Shown here piece by piece: positions 11,699 to 19,712 of a stretch of 25,641 bases of DNA; within the stretch, counting starts at the first letter, position 1, and each line of letters begins with the position of its first letter. A program made the translations under genes and the position numbers. This DNA comes from a virus, in IMG/VR virus record IMGVR_UViG_3300029262_000368, positions 1 through 25,641 of that record; one strand, written 5' to 3'. A model generated the notes under the pieces. It saw nothing but the letters and a program-made list of their open reading frames with translations, did not search any database and was not told the origin of the DNA.

Positions 11699-14506
11699 TT
11701 AACTCGCTAGCTTATCTGTCAAGCTGCCATCGGACCTTGTCGCCACGTCCATATTTCCCATCATACCTTGGGCAAATTCGGCTTTAAGGCGCTCTATCAC
11801 TTGGTCGCTGACTTGTTGATCGTAGGCAGGGTTGCCTGTGGGTGTAAGGTGGATGGTTGGCGCAAAGGTCATGCTTTTGTTGTTGTTTTGTAGCTGTTGG
11901 CTTTGCTTTGCGATGGTTTCTGGTGCGGGTTGGTCGGTTTTGTCGTCTTCAAACCATCCGCCTATTTTTCCGCCAATCCATTCACCTAGTGAGCCGCCGC
12001 CCATGCCGCCTGCGATGGAGCCGACGATTCCCCCTATGGCTGTGCCTATAATGGGCACGACGGAACCAATAGCCGCACCGGCTAACCCGCCTGCGGCCGC
12101 ACCACCTAAGCCCCCTGCCATATCGCCTGCAGTTGCACCTATTTGTGTGCTTTTGCCTTGTGATACGGCCGAGGCAAGGCCAGCACCTTGTAAGGCGATG
12201 TCTAATGGCCTAAAGAGTTTCCCCGCACCTTTTAGCATGCCGCCAGCCATTCCCCCCATAGGTAACATGGAAGATAAACCGCCAGCGGCTCCGGCTAGGT
12301 CAGCACCAGTCATGGCAAGATCAGCTGCATTGGCTGATCCTGAAAACATAGACAAGACTGCGCCGCTACTGAGCAACCCTGCGAGCCGGCCGTATTTGCC
12401 AAGGTGAAAGCGTCCACGTCTTGCTGGTTTGGCTCGGTTTAATAGGCTGTCTTCGTAGCTCCTTAGCCCTGCCAGTCTATTACTTACTTTGCCATTTCCT
12501 CTTGTCTTTCCCCTTACTCCTTTTCCATTTCTTTCTCGTCCATAACCGCCGCTTGCGCCAGCCCCCAGGTCATTCAGTTTGCGGTTGAGGCGGTCTAACG
12601 AGCGTGATGCTCGGTTGGCACTTTGGGTGGTTTGGTCGGTAGAATTAGTAAGTTTGGTTTTTCCAAGAGTAAAGCGATCACGCCCATTGCCAAGAGTAAG
12701 TTTCGCAAGTTTGAAGGCAATTGCCCCCGCTTTTACGACCGCAATAGCGGCAGCCACACCTAACAATCCACTAGCCAGTTTCGGGTTGGCTTCGGCAAAG
12801 TCGGCCACACTGTCTATTACGCTCATTAAGGGCGGCAAGACAGCATCGAGTACAGGCAAGAGTCTATCGCCTAATACGATGCTCATACGATCAAACTTGG
12901 CACTTAGTTGCGCGAGCATGTGTCCTCGTGTCGCGGCTCGGTTGGCGTATTCAGCGTTTACACTGCCTGTTCGATCAGCTTGATTCGCCACCTTGCCAAA
13001 GGCAGCCACAAGACCGTTGGATGGATCGTCCAATGTGGTAACCAATTTGGCCACCGCACCTTTGACTTCTTCCCCAAAGAGCTGGGAAATCACCGCACCT
13101 CGGTCTTGGGCATCCACGTTTTGTAGACTGCGCATCACTTGCACAAGGGTGCCTTGAGCGTCTTCTTGCATCATGCCGGCAAGTTCTTGGGAATCAAACC
13201 CAATGCGACCCATGGCGTTCTTTTGTGCACCTGTTGCAGCAAAGCCTGCAGTCAGTCGCCCTGTGATGTTTTTAAGAGCGGTGGACGCCACTTCGTCCGT
13301 GGCACCACCCGCTATAAGGCTGGCAGAGAGTGCTGCTGTTTGGTTGTAACTTAACCCTGCGCCCATGGCTGTAGAACCTTGACGCACCATGACGGCGGCA
13401 ATGTCCTTTGCCTTGGCATTCATGTTGTTACTTAAGTAGTTTGTCGCATCAGCTAGGTCTAAGGCTTTTTTCTGTGTGAGCCCCATGGACGCACGAAAGG
13501 TCGCTAAGGTGGAACCAGCTTCATCTGCAGAAACGTCCCACGCAACACTCATTTTTGTGGCGGCTTGGGCGAATTCTAAGAGCTGGTCTTTTTCAATACC
13601 AGATTGCCCTGCAGCGGTAACGATGTCGGCAATGCCTTCTTGTTGGACTCCTAGGCGCCCAGCAAGCTTCATCATCTCTGTTCGGTATTGAGCTTCTTCT
13701 TTTTTGTCCGAAAAGTTGACGACTTTTTTGACATCGGCAAAGGTGTTTTCATACTCGACCGCACGTTTACCCGCCATGATAAGCGGTGCGGTTTTCACAG
13801 CTAACCCAACCGCCTGCCCAACAAGCTCACCTTTTTTAGCATTACGATCGGCAATGCGCCCTTTTAGGGTTTGAATCTTTTTGAGTTTGGTTTGTTGACG
13901 GTCTAAGGCTTGGCTAGCTTTATCTGTTTGTTTCGCAAGTTTGAGCTCTTGTGCACCTAAAGAATTCACTTTAAGGCCAGCGCTGGCCATGTCACTGCGT
14001 AAGCCCCCAAGCTCTTGGGCTTGTTTGCTGTAAGAAGTATTTAGGCGATTAGACGCCATTTCTGAGTTCTTGAGTGCCGCTTTTTCTTTTTTGTAGCTCT
14101 GCTCAGCCGCCTTTTTTGCTTTGGTGAGCTCTTTTACTTTTTGACTACTTTTTAATACTTGCTCAGACTCTACGCCATAAGCTTCCGCTGCATCAAGCAC
14201 CGCTCGTTCAGCGCTAGCAAGTTCCGCAGTATGTTGCTTTACGGTGGCTTTAGCGCTGTTTTCTGCTTGTTTTAAGTGGTTTGTCTCTTGTCTCGCTTGA
14301 GACATGGCCTTACGCGTTTCATCTAAACGTGTACTTAGGGTTTTAAAGCGAGTGACCAGCTTTTGTTGATCACTGAGGCTTTTAAGGCTTTTGCTAGTTT
14401 GTTCTACTTGATCCTCTAGCTTGCCTGCGCTCTGTATAGCACTTTTAAACGGTTTGCTGAATTTATCTACCGCTGATAGTGCGATGGAAATTTTCTGATC
14501 GGCCAC
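11699..14506 (-). CDS. T: Tail tape measure protein
   Basis: Encodes 935 residues, the longest gene here, as expected for the ruler that sets tail length and spans the tube lumen. Starts with GTG at 14504-14506 behind AAGGGGT. Residues ~10-225 are coiled coil (Lys/Glu/Gln/Ala-rich). About 235-560 is the conserved tape-measure core (YENTFADVKKVV, QEGIADIVTAAGQSGI, AWDVSADEAGSTLATFRASM, the last shown in part). Around 720-880 come Gly/Ala-rich hydrophobic segments that could insert in the membrane. It follows the E/E' chaperones, which assist its assembly. It is separated from U by the cargo cassette. Confidence 0.95.
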   Translation of the reverse strand: MADQKISIALSAVDKFSKPFKSAIQSAGKLEDQVEQTSKSLKSLSDQQKLVTRFKTLSTRLDETRKAMSQARQETNHLKQAENSAKATVKQHTAELASAERAVLDAAEAYGVESEQVLKSSQKVKELTKAKKAAEQSYKKEKAALKNSEMASNRLNTSYSKQAQELGGLRSDMASAGLKVNSLGAQELKLAKQTDKASQALDRQQTKLKKIQTLKGRIADRNAKKGELVGQAVGLAVKTAPLIMAGKRAVEYENTFADVKKVVNFSDKKEEAQYRTEMMKLAGRLGVQQEGIADIVTAAGQSGIEKDQLLEFAQAATKMSVAWDVSADEAGSTLATFRASMGLTQKKALDLADATNYLSNNMNAKAKDIAAVMVRQGSTAMGAGLSYNQTAALSASLIAGGATDEVASTALKNITGRLTAGFAATGAQKNAMGRIGFDSQELAGMMQEDAQGTLVQVMRSLQNVDAQDRGAVISQLFGEEVKGAVAKLVTTLDDPSNGLVAAFGKVANQADRTGSVNAEYANRAATRGHMLAQLSAKFDRMSIVLGDRLLPVLDAVLPPLMSVIDSVADFAEANPKLASGLLGVAAAIAVVKAGAIAFKLAKLTLGNGRDRFTLGKTKLTNSTDQTTQSANRASRSLDRLNRKLNDLGAGASGGYGRERNGKGVRGKTRGNGKVSNRLAGLRSYEDSLLNRAKPARRGRFHLGKYGRLAGLLSSGAVLSMFSGSANAADLAMTGADLAGAAGGLSSMLPMGGMAGGMLKGAGKLFRPLDIALQGAGLASAVSQGKSTQIGATAGDMAGGLGGAAAGGLAGAAIGSVVPIIGTAIGGIVGSIAGGMGGGSLGEWIGGKIGGWFEDDKTDQPAPETIAKQSQQLQNNNKSMTFAPTIHLTPTGNPAYDQQVSDQVIERLKAEFAQGMMGNMDVATRSDGSLTDKLAS

Positions 14507-14509
14507 AGC

Positions 14510-15201
14510 CTACCCCTTATTGATACCCAGTTTTGCGGCAGCTAGGTGATAGCGGCGCATGGCTTCATCAATGCGCCAATTCATGATTTCGGATGGTGGA
14601 ACGTGGTAAACCAGAGGAATAACGTCGGTTAGGACTTCGACGTCTTTTGGCGAAAGTAATCCGCCGGTTTGTCCAAAAAATCGATAAGGCGCTCTTGCAG
14701 TTGATTCCAGTCTGGCAGGCTGAGACGTTCTAGTTCAGCGTGTGAGAAACCAGAACAGCTTGAGCTAATAAAGATGGTACGCTCCCATTCATTTTGATGA
14801 GAGTCCATTAGGTCTGTCGTGCCAACGGTAGGCGGACGAAGCTTGTAACTGTTTTTTTGTTGGCCATCGTCACCTTGAATCGGAATGAGTAAGGTAGGTA
14901 AAGCCTTGTCGAATTCGCCTTCAATAAACTGAGTGGCTGAAGTATTCATCAACTCCAATACGTGATTTTGAATACTGGTGTAATCTGGCGTAATGAGCGT
15001 TTTGAGCTCTTTATCTGTGAGTCCCGTGCTTTCGCTAACACAAGCACGAAGTAATTTTGTGTCGTTACTGTTCGCCTTGTTCTTTTCTGAAAGCTCACGG
15101 TGTTGGCCCATGGTAATGGTGTGGACCTTAACGGCTTCGATTTGCTCGCCCTTCTCACTTTCAATAGGCCAAACAAGTAGGTGTTTTTTTGCTTCAAACA
15201 T
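14510..15201 (-). CDS. E': Tail assembly chaperone E+E' frameshift product
   Basis: The long chaperone form, made when ribosomes slip back one base at 14674-14680. The first 176 residues are shared with E, then 54 residues follow in the -1 frame: GQTGGLLSPKDVEVLTD at the joint, PLVYHVPPSEI, MNWRIDEAMRRYHLAAAK, ending INKG at the TAG 14510-14512. The -1 frame is open throughout and fills the gap between E and T exactly, stopping four bases inside the T start region. P2 makes E+E' in the same way. The long form is thought to recruit tape-measure protein and tube protein during tail assembly. Coordinates span both frames. Confidence 0.8.
14629..15201 (-). CDS. E: Tail assembly chaperone E, internally duplicated
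   Basis: Encodes 190 residues, about twice the length of P2 gpE (91). Two halves are alike: residues ~8-92 and ~104-183. Each runs LL..PI....G, a Ser/Cys-containing helix (LLRACVSESTGLTDKEL / TIFISSSCSGFSHAEL), then L..PD(Y/W)..(I/L)Q and an aliphatic helix before a final aromatic. The family role is a cytosolic chaperone of the tape measure. The unslipped frame ends KTSKS. A terminator stands upstream at 15237-15273, between FII and this gene. Confidence 0.85.
   Translation of the reverse strand: MFEAKKHLLVWPIESEKGEQIEAVKVHTITMGQHRELSEKNKANSNDTKLLRACVSESTGLTDKELKTLITPDYTSIQNHVLELMNTSATQFIEGEFDKALPTLLIPIQGDDGQQKNSYKLRPPTVGTTDLMDSHQNEWERTIFISSSCSGFSHAELERLSLPDWNQLQERLIDFLDKPADYFRQKTSKS
14674..14680 (-). 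promoter_or_regulatory. Programmed -1 frameshift site TTTTTTG
   Basis: On the minus strand the bases read T-TTT-TTG in the zero frame of E (codons F175 and L176), the same slippery heptamer as in P2 E/E'. Slipping gives GGA as the next codon and enters the open E' frame. The heptamer lies 15 codons before the E stop. Confidence 0.85.
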
Positions 15202-15236
15202 GACGATTCTCTTTATGATTTACTTTTCGGAAGGAT

Positions 15237-15273
15237 AAAAAAGCCCGCTTACCTTTTAAAAAGTAAGCGGGCT
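15237..15273 (-). terminator. Terminator between FII and E
   Basis: AGCCCGCTTAC (15242-15252) pairs with GTAAGCGGGCT (15263-15273), an eleven-base perfect stem. On the minus strand it is followed by six T. Placed between tail tube and chaperone genes, it would raise tube and sheath mRNA relative to downstream genes. Confidence 0.85.
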
Positions 15274-15308
15274 AAGGGAGTTCAAGCCTTTTAACTAAGG
15301 TGTAAAGG

Positions 15309-15815
15309 TTACGGCAAACCAACATTACGACGGTGCTCGGCTAGAATGTCACCTTGCCCAAGGTTAAGAATTTGGGCATTTCGATCAATCTCGAAAATGA
15401 TCTTTCCATACTCCATTTTCTTGTAAGCACTGACAGACATTTCCATATCATGATCAGGTAGTTCACCCATTTTACTTGGGGATTCTGTAATACCTGTGAT
15501 TTCGCCTGTAATGCTGTACTCAATAGCAAACTTGTTGCCGTCTTCGTCTTGATGGGATTCGTTGACGTTTACCTGGCATAAGTCACCAGAAATCAAACCA
15601 AAGGCAGACAATAGAAGCTGATCGGCACCTTTAATTTTGAACTTGGCCGTAAGCTTTTCGAGCCCAACCATTACTTCACCTGGTATAAAGGAGCCACCAC
15701 GGGTTTCTTGCATGGTCTTTTTAACTTCAGGCGGGGTGAACTCATCGAGCTCTTTGATTAACGGATATCCGTTAATCAGCGCCATTCGGGTGATGCGGGT
15801 ACGTTGTCCAGCCAT
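15309..15815 (-). CDS. FII: Major tail tube protein
   Basis: Encodes 168 residues, matching P2 FII (about 172). Typical start MAGQRTRITRMALING, the block GYPLIKELDEFTPPEVKK, then RGGSFIPGEVMVGLEKL and a C-terminal IFEIDRNAQILNL, all characteristic of the P2 tube family. It forms the inner tube through which DNA passes. GAAGGAG lies before the ATG, and the start is two bases from the sheath stop, so the two are co-expressed. Confidence 0.95.
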   Translation of the reverse strand: MAGQRTRITRMALINGYPLIKELDEFTPPEVKKTMQETRGGSFIPGEVMVGLEKLTAKFKIKGADQLLLSAFGLISGDLCQVNVNESHQDEDGNKFAIEYSITGEITGITESPSKMGELPDHDMEMSVSAYKKMEYGKIIFEIDRNAQILNLGQGDILAEHRRNVGLP

Positions 15816-15816
15816 C

Positions 15817-16986
15817 TTATAGAACTCCTTCTAGAAACGATTCGACGATGCCGACATCTTCAATTAAGTGGTACACCATATGTTCGTTCGGTGCATAGCC
15901 ATGGTATTTGATGGCAATGTGCCATTCGCCGTTTGTGTAGTTTTCAACGTTATTGAGCGTCGGATGAAGATACACTTGAGCACCCATGATGGTTTCGTCA
16001 GCCTGCAAGGATTTGAGCCAGAAATTAAGCTTTTCAATCTCTTGGTTCATGAACGATTCGCTCAAGTTACGCGCCATGGCTCGCTGTGCCGTTTTAGCCA
16101 ACTTACGAATGATGGCGTATTCCAAACCGACTTGGGAAACAAAGCGTCCCATGACACAACGGTTACCGATCAACGAAAAGCCACCCATAGACGTTCGTGC
16201 AAAGTACGAGACGCCATATCGGTTCATTAGATCGCCATTAGTGGCTTTGTCCATGATGTTGTAATCAATGGTTCGTGCTGTGCCATCTATGAGAACCCCC
16301 ATTCCACCTTTCGCAGGGCTTTCCCATAGCTTTACACGGGCAAAACAGGACAATGCAGCAGCTGCACCAGAAGTGTACACATACCCTTTTGCTGCTTGAC
16401 TGTAGACGGATACGAACGGATCAACCAGATAAAATGCGTCGAACCCTGTTCCTTCACCACCGAGAGATTCGGAATAAGCAACCGCTTCATTGTCATTAGT
16501 ATTTGGTCCGTCACCAACTGGAATCGCAAAAATACGTTTACCCAGTGCCGCCAAAGAGTCAGCAACCGGTTTGCTATTAAAGCCTGGTGCAGCAAGATGG
16601 GTTGGAACTTCCTGACAATCTGACAAGGCCTCTATGCCTGTACGCTGACCTGTTGTTGGGTCAACCTTACCGATCACGTTGTTGACCGTTGAAGCTGCGT
16701 CTTCCCCTTCTTCGACAATGACTGCGTAGATAGGAACAGATACTAAACGCTGTAGCTCATAGCATGTTCGCCATAAAGTCCCGCGCTCAGTGCCAACCAT
16801 ATCAAGCTTCGCAGTTCCTGCAGGGTTAGCAATTCGAATAGGACTATTTTTGGGCAAAAGGGGGTCGGCGTCCGGTGCGGTTCCAACGATGCCAAGCACG
16901 ATACTGCCCAGTGGGCCCATGGCCGGCGGCGCTGAATGCTTTTCTACACTCATACCGTTATGAACAAAGGATACAATCTCTGGCAT
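15817..16986 (-). CDS. FI: Contractile tail sheath protein
   Basis: Encodes 389 residues, as in P2 FI (396). The N-terminus HNGMSVEKHSAPPAMGPLG and block SVPIYAVIVEEGED, the middle FYLVDPFVSVY and ending WHIAIKYHGYAPNEHMVYHL are typical sheath features. It contracts to drive the tube into the cell. Its ATG overlaps the stop of the 63-residue gene upstream (TAATG), and the tube gene follows directly. Confidence 0.95.
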   Translation of the reverse strand: MPEIVSFVHNGMSVEKHSAPPAMGPLGSIVLGIVGTAPDADPLLPKNSPIRIANPAGTAKLDMVGTERGTLWRTCYELQRLVSVPIYAVIVEEGEDAASTVNNVIGKVDPTTGQRTGIEALSDCQEVPTHLAAPGFNSKPVADSLAALGKRIFAIPVGDGPNTNDNEAVAYSESLGGEGTGFDAFYLVDPFVSVYSQAAKGYVYTSGAAAALSCFARVKLWESPAKGGMGVLIDGTARTIDYNIMDKATNGDLMNRYGVSYFARTSMGGFSLIGNRCVMGRFVSQVGLEYAIIRKLAKTAQRAMARNLSESFMNQEIEKLNFWLKSLQADETIMGAQVYLHPTLNNVENYTNGEWHIAIKYHGYAPNEHMVYHLIEDVGIVESFLEGVL

Positions 16987-17177
16987 TACGCCTCTCCTTT
17001 TGGTTTTACGGCTGCTGTCACTCGCGTGATTTTACCGCTTAGAATTAAGAATTCTGCTTCACTTGCTAGCAGCTCGACCGTTTCACCTTTTTGATGCCAA
17101 TGCTTGTGATTTGGGCATTGGTAAGGGGAAACCACAGCGTACTTTTGCCGTGGGTTATCCGGCTTTTTTATGGACAT
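16986..17177 (-). CDS. Small phage protein before the sheath gene
   Basis: Encodes 63 residues starting MSIKKPDNPRQKYAVVSPYQ. Contains CPNHKHWH, a Cys/His-rich stretch, then VELLASEAEFLILSGKIT. A small gene just before the sheath is common in contractile phages (DUF2635-like proteins in Mu-type phages), although this one does not clearly show that domain. It is coupled to the sheath gene by a one-base overlap. Function unknown. Confidence 0.65.
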   Translation of the reverse strand: MSIKKPDNPRQKYAVVSPYQCPNHKHWHQKGETVELLASEAEFLILSGKITRVTAAVKPKGEA

Positions 17178-17193
17178 GGGTATTCTCCAGACG

Positions 17194-17215
17194 TAAAAAA
17201 ACCGCTTTCGCGGCT
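17194..17215 (-). terminator. Terminator after the fibre-assembly gene
   Basis: On the minus strand AGCCGC, loop GAAA, GCGGTT (six pairs including one G-U), followed by a run of seven T in total. It lies 28 bases beyond the stop at 17243 and separates the baseplate/fibre genes from the sheath-tube genes. Confidence 0.8.
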
Positions 17216-17242
17216 GGGATTATTGCTCAGTTAGTTGAATAT

Positions 17243-17710
17243 TTATTCAGTTGGTAAGGGTAGCCGTTCTTTGATTTCGGCGACTTTATCTCGCCATTTC
17301 TTCTCAGCTTTGTCTGTTTGGTCGTATTGCCATTCCATGTAGAGCGGGTCAGATTCGGCTTTGTAAGCGGCTTCGCGTTGAGCTACTGTTGAGGCGAGTC
17401 GTTCTTCGAACGTGAGTTCAGGCTTTGGCGGCTCTTCTAACAAAGCGCCTTCGGGAAGCTCTTCACCTAGCTCTGTGATTGTGTGCTTTGTGCCATCAGA
17501 GAGCCAATATTCTTTACCAATATTGTCAATCACATAATGCCAAGCACCGTCTTTAAAATGCAGTTTATAACCCACTAACTCAGGTAGAGGTGGCACTTTT
17601 GTAGTGTTACGGATGGGTATCAAGGCGCCACTAATCGGGTCGCGTTGCTGATCTATTTTACCCGTTAATAACCAATAACTTTCTGATTTATCAAATGCGT
17701 ATAATTTCAC
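17243..17710 (-). CDS. Tail fibre assembly-type protein
   Basis: Encodes 155 residues from GTG 17708-17710 with AGGAAAG upstream. The C-terminal third has AYKAESDPLYMEWQYDQTDKAEKKW (in part: ESDPLYMEWQYDQT) and KVAEIKERLPLP, a block common in phage proteins encoded directly after the tail fibre. The N-terminal part YAFDKSESYWLL and the middle WHYVIDNIGKEYW are repeats of a Trp/Tyr-rich type. Likely a chaperone or cap for the fibre upstream. It ends just before a terminator, closing the fibre operon. Confidence 0.7.
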   Translation of the reverse strand: MKLYAFDKSESYWLLTGKIDQQRDPISGALIPIRNTTKVPPLPELVGYKLHFKDGAWHYVIDNIGKEYWLSDGTKHTITELGEELPEGALLEEPPKPELTFEERLASTVAQREAAYKAESDPLYMEWQYDQTDKAEKKWRDKVAEIKERLPLPTE

Positions 17711-17722
17711 AACTATTCTTTC

Positions 17723-19048
17723 CTACACTAAAAATTCAGCATCTTTCGCAATGTTTTTTGACCGAGTTTCGCTACCACCAAAATATGTTGTACCTAAACC
17801 TGTTCCTGATGTAACGGTATCATCAGGGTCATTTGAACCATCATATTTACCAGCAGTAGTTCTAGCTATTTCGTGACGATGAGCTTTAATTTGATCATCT
17901 TGATAACTGCCAAATACTCGACCACTATCGATACCCCGACCTCTATCAGTGAAACGAACAACAAGCCCTCCATATATCGGCGTAGTAAAAGTTGTCGATC
18001 CATCTCCATCTCCCCAGAATCCACCATATATTTTCAAATTAGAATCTTTGGTAACTTGATCTATTAATCCATCTTTTTTTGCTTTGGCGAGTAAAATTGG
18101 GTGAACATTACGATCTAATTCCCCTGAATCAAAACGCATCTTACACGCTCCTGTGTGAGCGAATGTTGATGTTAATAATTCACCAATAAGAGAAACTGGA
18201 TTTCCAGTTCTCGGGTTTACTTGCTCTGCTATATAAAATGCTCCTGCAATAAAGCGAACAGTCAGTAACGCCGTAACAATAACTTGAGTATCTGATACAA
18301 CTCCCATCAGCGGCACAGCTTCCAAGTCGTCAACCTTGATCGTCATAACATCTGTATTTGTTGTAGCAACAACAAATGAAAATTCATCGAAATCATTCAA
18401 CTCCGTTATCGGCGTTGTACCTTCCTTACTAGTCAACACTACTTCGTTAGCAGTACCCGACACGATAAATGTTTTCTTCTTGCTCTGCAGTGAGTCCGCA
18501 TACACTTTATCAGCTTTGGCTTGTGTCTCTGCGGCCACTTTTGTTTGATATTGCTCATGAGGATCGTTTTCATTTACATGTGCTACAACCGCATTATTTA
18601 AATCCGTCGGTGTGGCAAACTGCACCGAAGGATCAATTTTAACTTGAATGGTATCTGCATTACCTGGTACGAACTTAAGGCGGATCGTGTAGCTTTTCCC
18701 CTGTCCTTCTTCTAATAGCGGTTTGTAATCACCCGCTTGACGAGCATAAGCATACAGCTCACCGCTCTCAGTCTTAATACCGGCTTCACGAATGGTAAAG
18801 CCGCCATCAGCAGCTGGGATTTCAGCCCGAGCAATCCAAACATTTAAATCTTTATCATCTTTTTCTATGGTAATAGCGTACTCTCGGACTTGATGAATCA
18901 AGTCGGTTTGCGTGGCAGGCGATTCGGCATCTGGTAATACCCCATCCCCCACAACCAAGACGGCAAAATCCACCGAGGTGCTGTTAAATTTAGCATCACG
19001 CTCAAGTCCAAAACCTGTTTGTGTAACATAGGTTCTATAATCACTCAT
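17723..19048 (-). CDS. H: Tail fibre protein with collar domain
   Basis: Encodes 441 residues from ATG 19046-19048, overlapping the end of I by eight bases; the frame extends to 19093, but MSDYRTYVTQTGF is the usual start of P2-like fibres. Residues ~1-160 are the DUF3751 baseplate-attachment domain (FAVLVVGDGVLPD, GGFTIREAGI). The middle is spacer. About 355-425 is a tail-collar-like region with YGGLVVRFTDRGRG and GSYQDDQIKAHRHE. The end, SETRSKNIAKDAEFLV, departs from the hydrophobic ...NIA(L)...C/YIK ending usual for such domains, so the tip may be altered. It determines host binding. Confidence 0.85.
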   Translation of the reverse strand: MSDYRTYVTQTGFGLERDAKFNSTSVDFAVLVVGDGVLPDAESPATQTDLIHQVREYAITIEKDDKDLNVWIARAEIPAADGGFTIREAGIKTESGELYAYARQAGDYKPLLEEGQGKSYTIRLKFVPGNADTIQVKIDPSVQFATPTDLNNAVVAHVNENDPHEQYQTKVAAETQAKADKVYADSLQSKKKTFIVSGTANEVVLTSKEGTTPITELNDFDEFSFVVATTNTDVMTIKVDDLEAVPLMGVVSDTQVIVTALLTVRFIAGAFYIAEQVNPRTGNPVSLIGELLTSTFAHTGACKMRFDSGELDRNVHPILLAKAKKDGLIDQVTKDSNLKIYGGFWGDGDGSTTFTTPIYGGLVVRFTDRGRGIDSGRVFGSYQDDQIKAHRHEIARTTAGKYDGSNDPDDTVTSGTGLGTTYFGGSETRSKNIAKDAEFLV

Positions 19049-19712
19049 TTCTTGCTGGCTCCGATGTGGAAATAATTCGTAGATGTTGGGCAAGACCCAT
19101 GTGCGTTATGGCGTTTGATTCACTCCCTTCCGGTACAAACGGCAGTGACGTCATTGTGATGCCCATCTCAGCTGCCACAGCAATACGAGGCAAGGCAATG
19201 GACTCACGAGCTAAATTAAGCTCATAAGTGTCCCGTTCCGACTTCATTTCTGTAAGAAGCTCATCAATCCTCGTATTGATTTCAGCCGTTAATACTTGAT
19301 CAGAACAATACACCCATATTTGAAAAAAATAGGGGGCTCGAGCCGGTGAAAATTGAAACCAAGGGGTCACATCCGAACCAAATCCCATTTGATCTAAGGC
19401 TTTTATAAATCCCATACGTGTGCCACTTAATTGCCTATTCCGCCAAGCAAATTGCACACGGTTCCTTTTAATTAGCTCACTGTCTTCTGAATCCCAAACT
19501 GGCACCTGATGCTCAATACCAAGTGATGTAATTGCCACCTGAGGTGTTTCCTGCGCGTCTAGTAACTCAGGATAAGCATGGTTGACTGAAAATAATACTT
19601 CACTAAGAGCAAGCTCCAAACCCCGCTCTAATGGGCTTTTATTATCTGGAAGGACGCTATAAGTTTTCAGCCCTGATGGTAATTTGGATTGAGTCAATGT
19701 AAGGCGCCTCAT
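19041..19712 (-). CDS. I: Baseplate protein I
   Basis: Encodes 223 residues from ATG 19710-19712 (MRRLTLTQSKLPSG), 56 bases inside the end of J; an earlier in-frame ATG (19743-19745) would lie deeper in J and add residues that do not resemble the family. Contains SPLERGLELALSEVL, HQVPVWDSEDSELIKR and ending in MGLAQHLRII. P2 gpI-type wedge protein at the baseplate rim that links J to the fibre. J, I and H overlap in sequence as in P2. Confidence 0.85.
   Translation of the reverse strand: MRRLTLTQSKLPSGLKTYSVLPDNKSPLERGLELALSEVLFSVNHAYPELLDAQETPQVAITSLGIEHQVPVWDSEDSELIKRNRVQFAWRNRQLSGTRMGFIKALDQMGFGSDVTPWFQFSPARAPYFFQIWVYCSDQVLTAEINTRIDELLTEMKSERDTYELNLARESIALPRIAVAAEMGITMTSLPFVPEGSESNAITHMGLAQHLRIISTSEPARNE

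Noticed and set aside
11832-12407. A 191-codon plus-strand frame rich in Pro and Ala
   Set aside because: It is exactly antisense to the Gly/Ala-rich end of the tape measure gene; Pro/Ala repeats are what such sequence yields in the opposite strand, and it has no ribosome site.
14949-15197. An 82-codon minus-strand frame overlapping gene E
   Set aside because: It is a shifted reading of E without homology or a ribosome site of its own.
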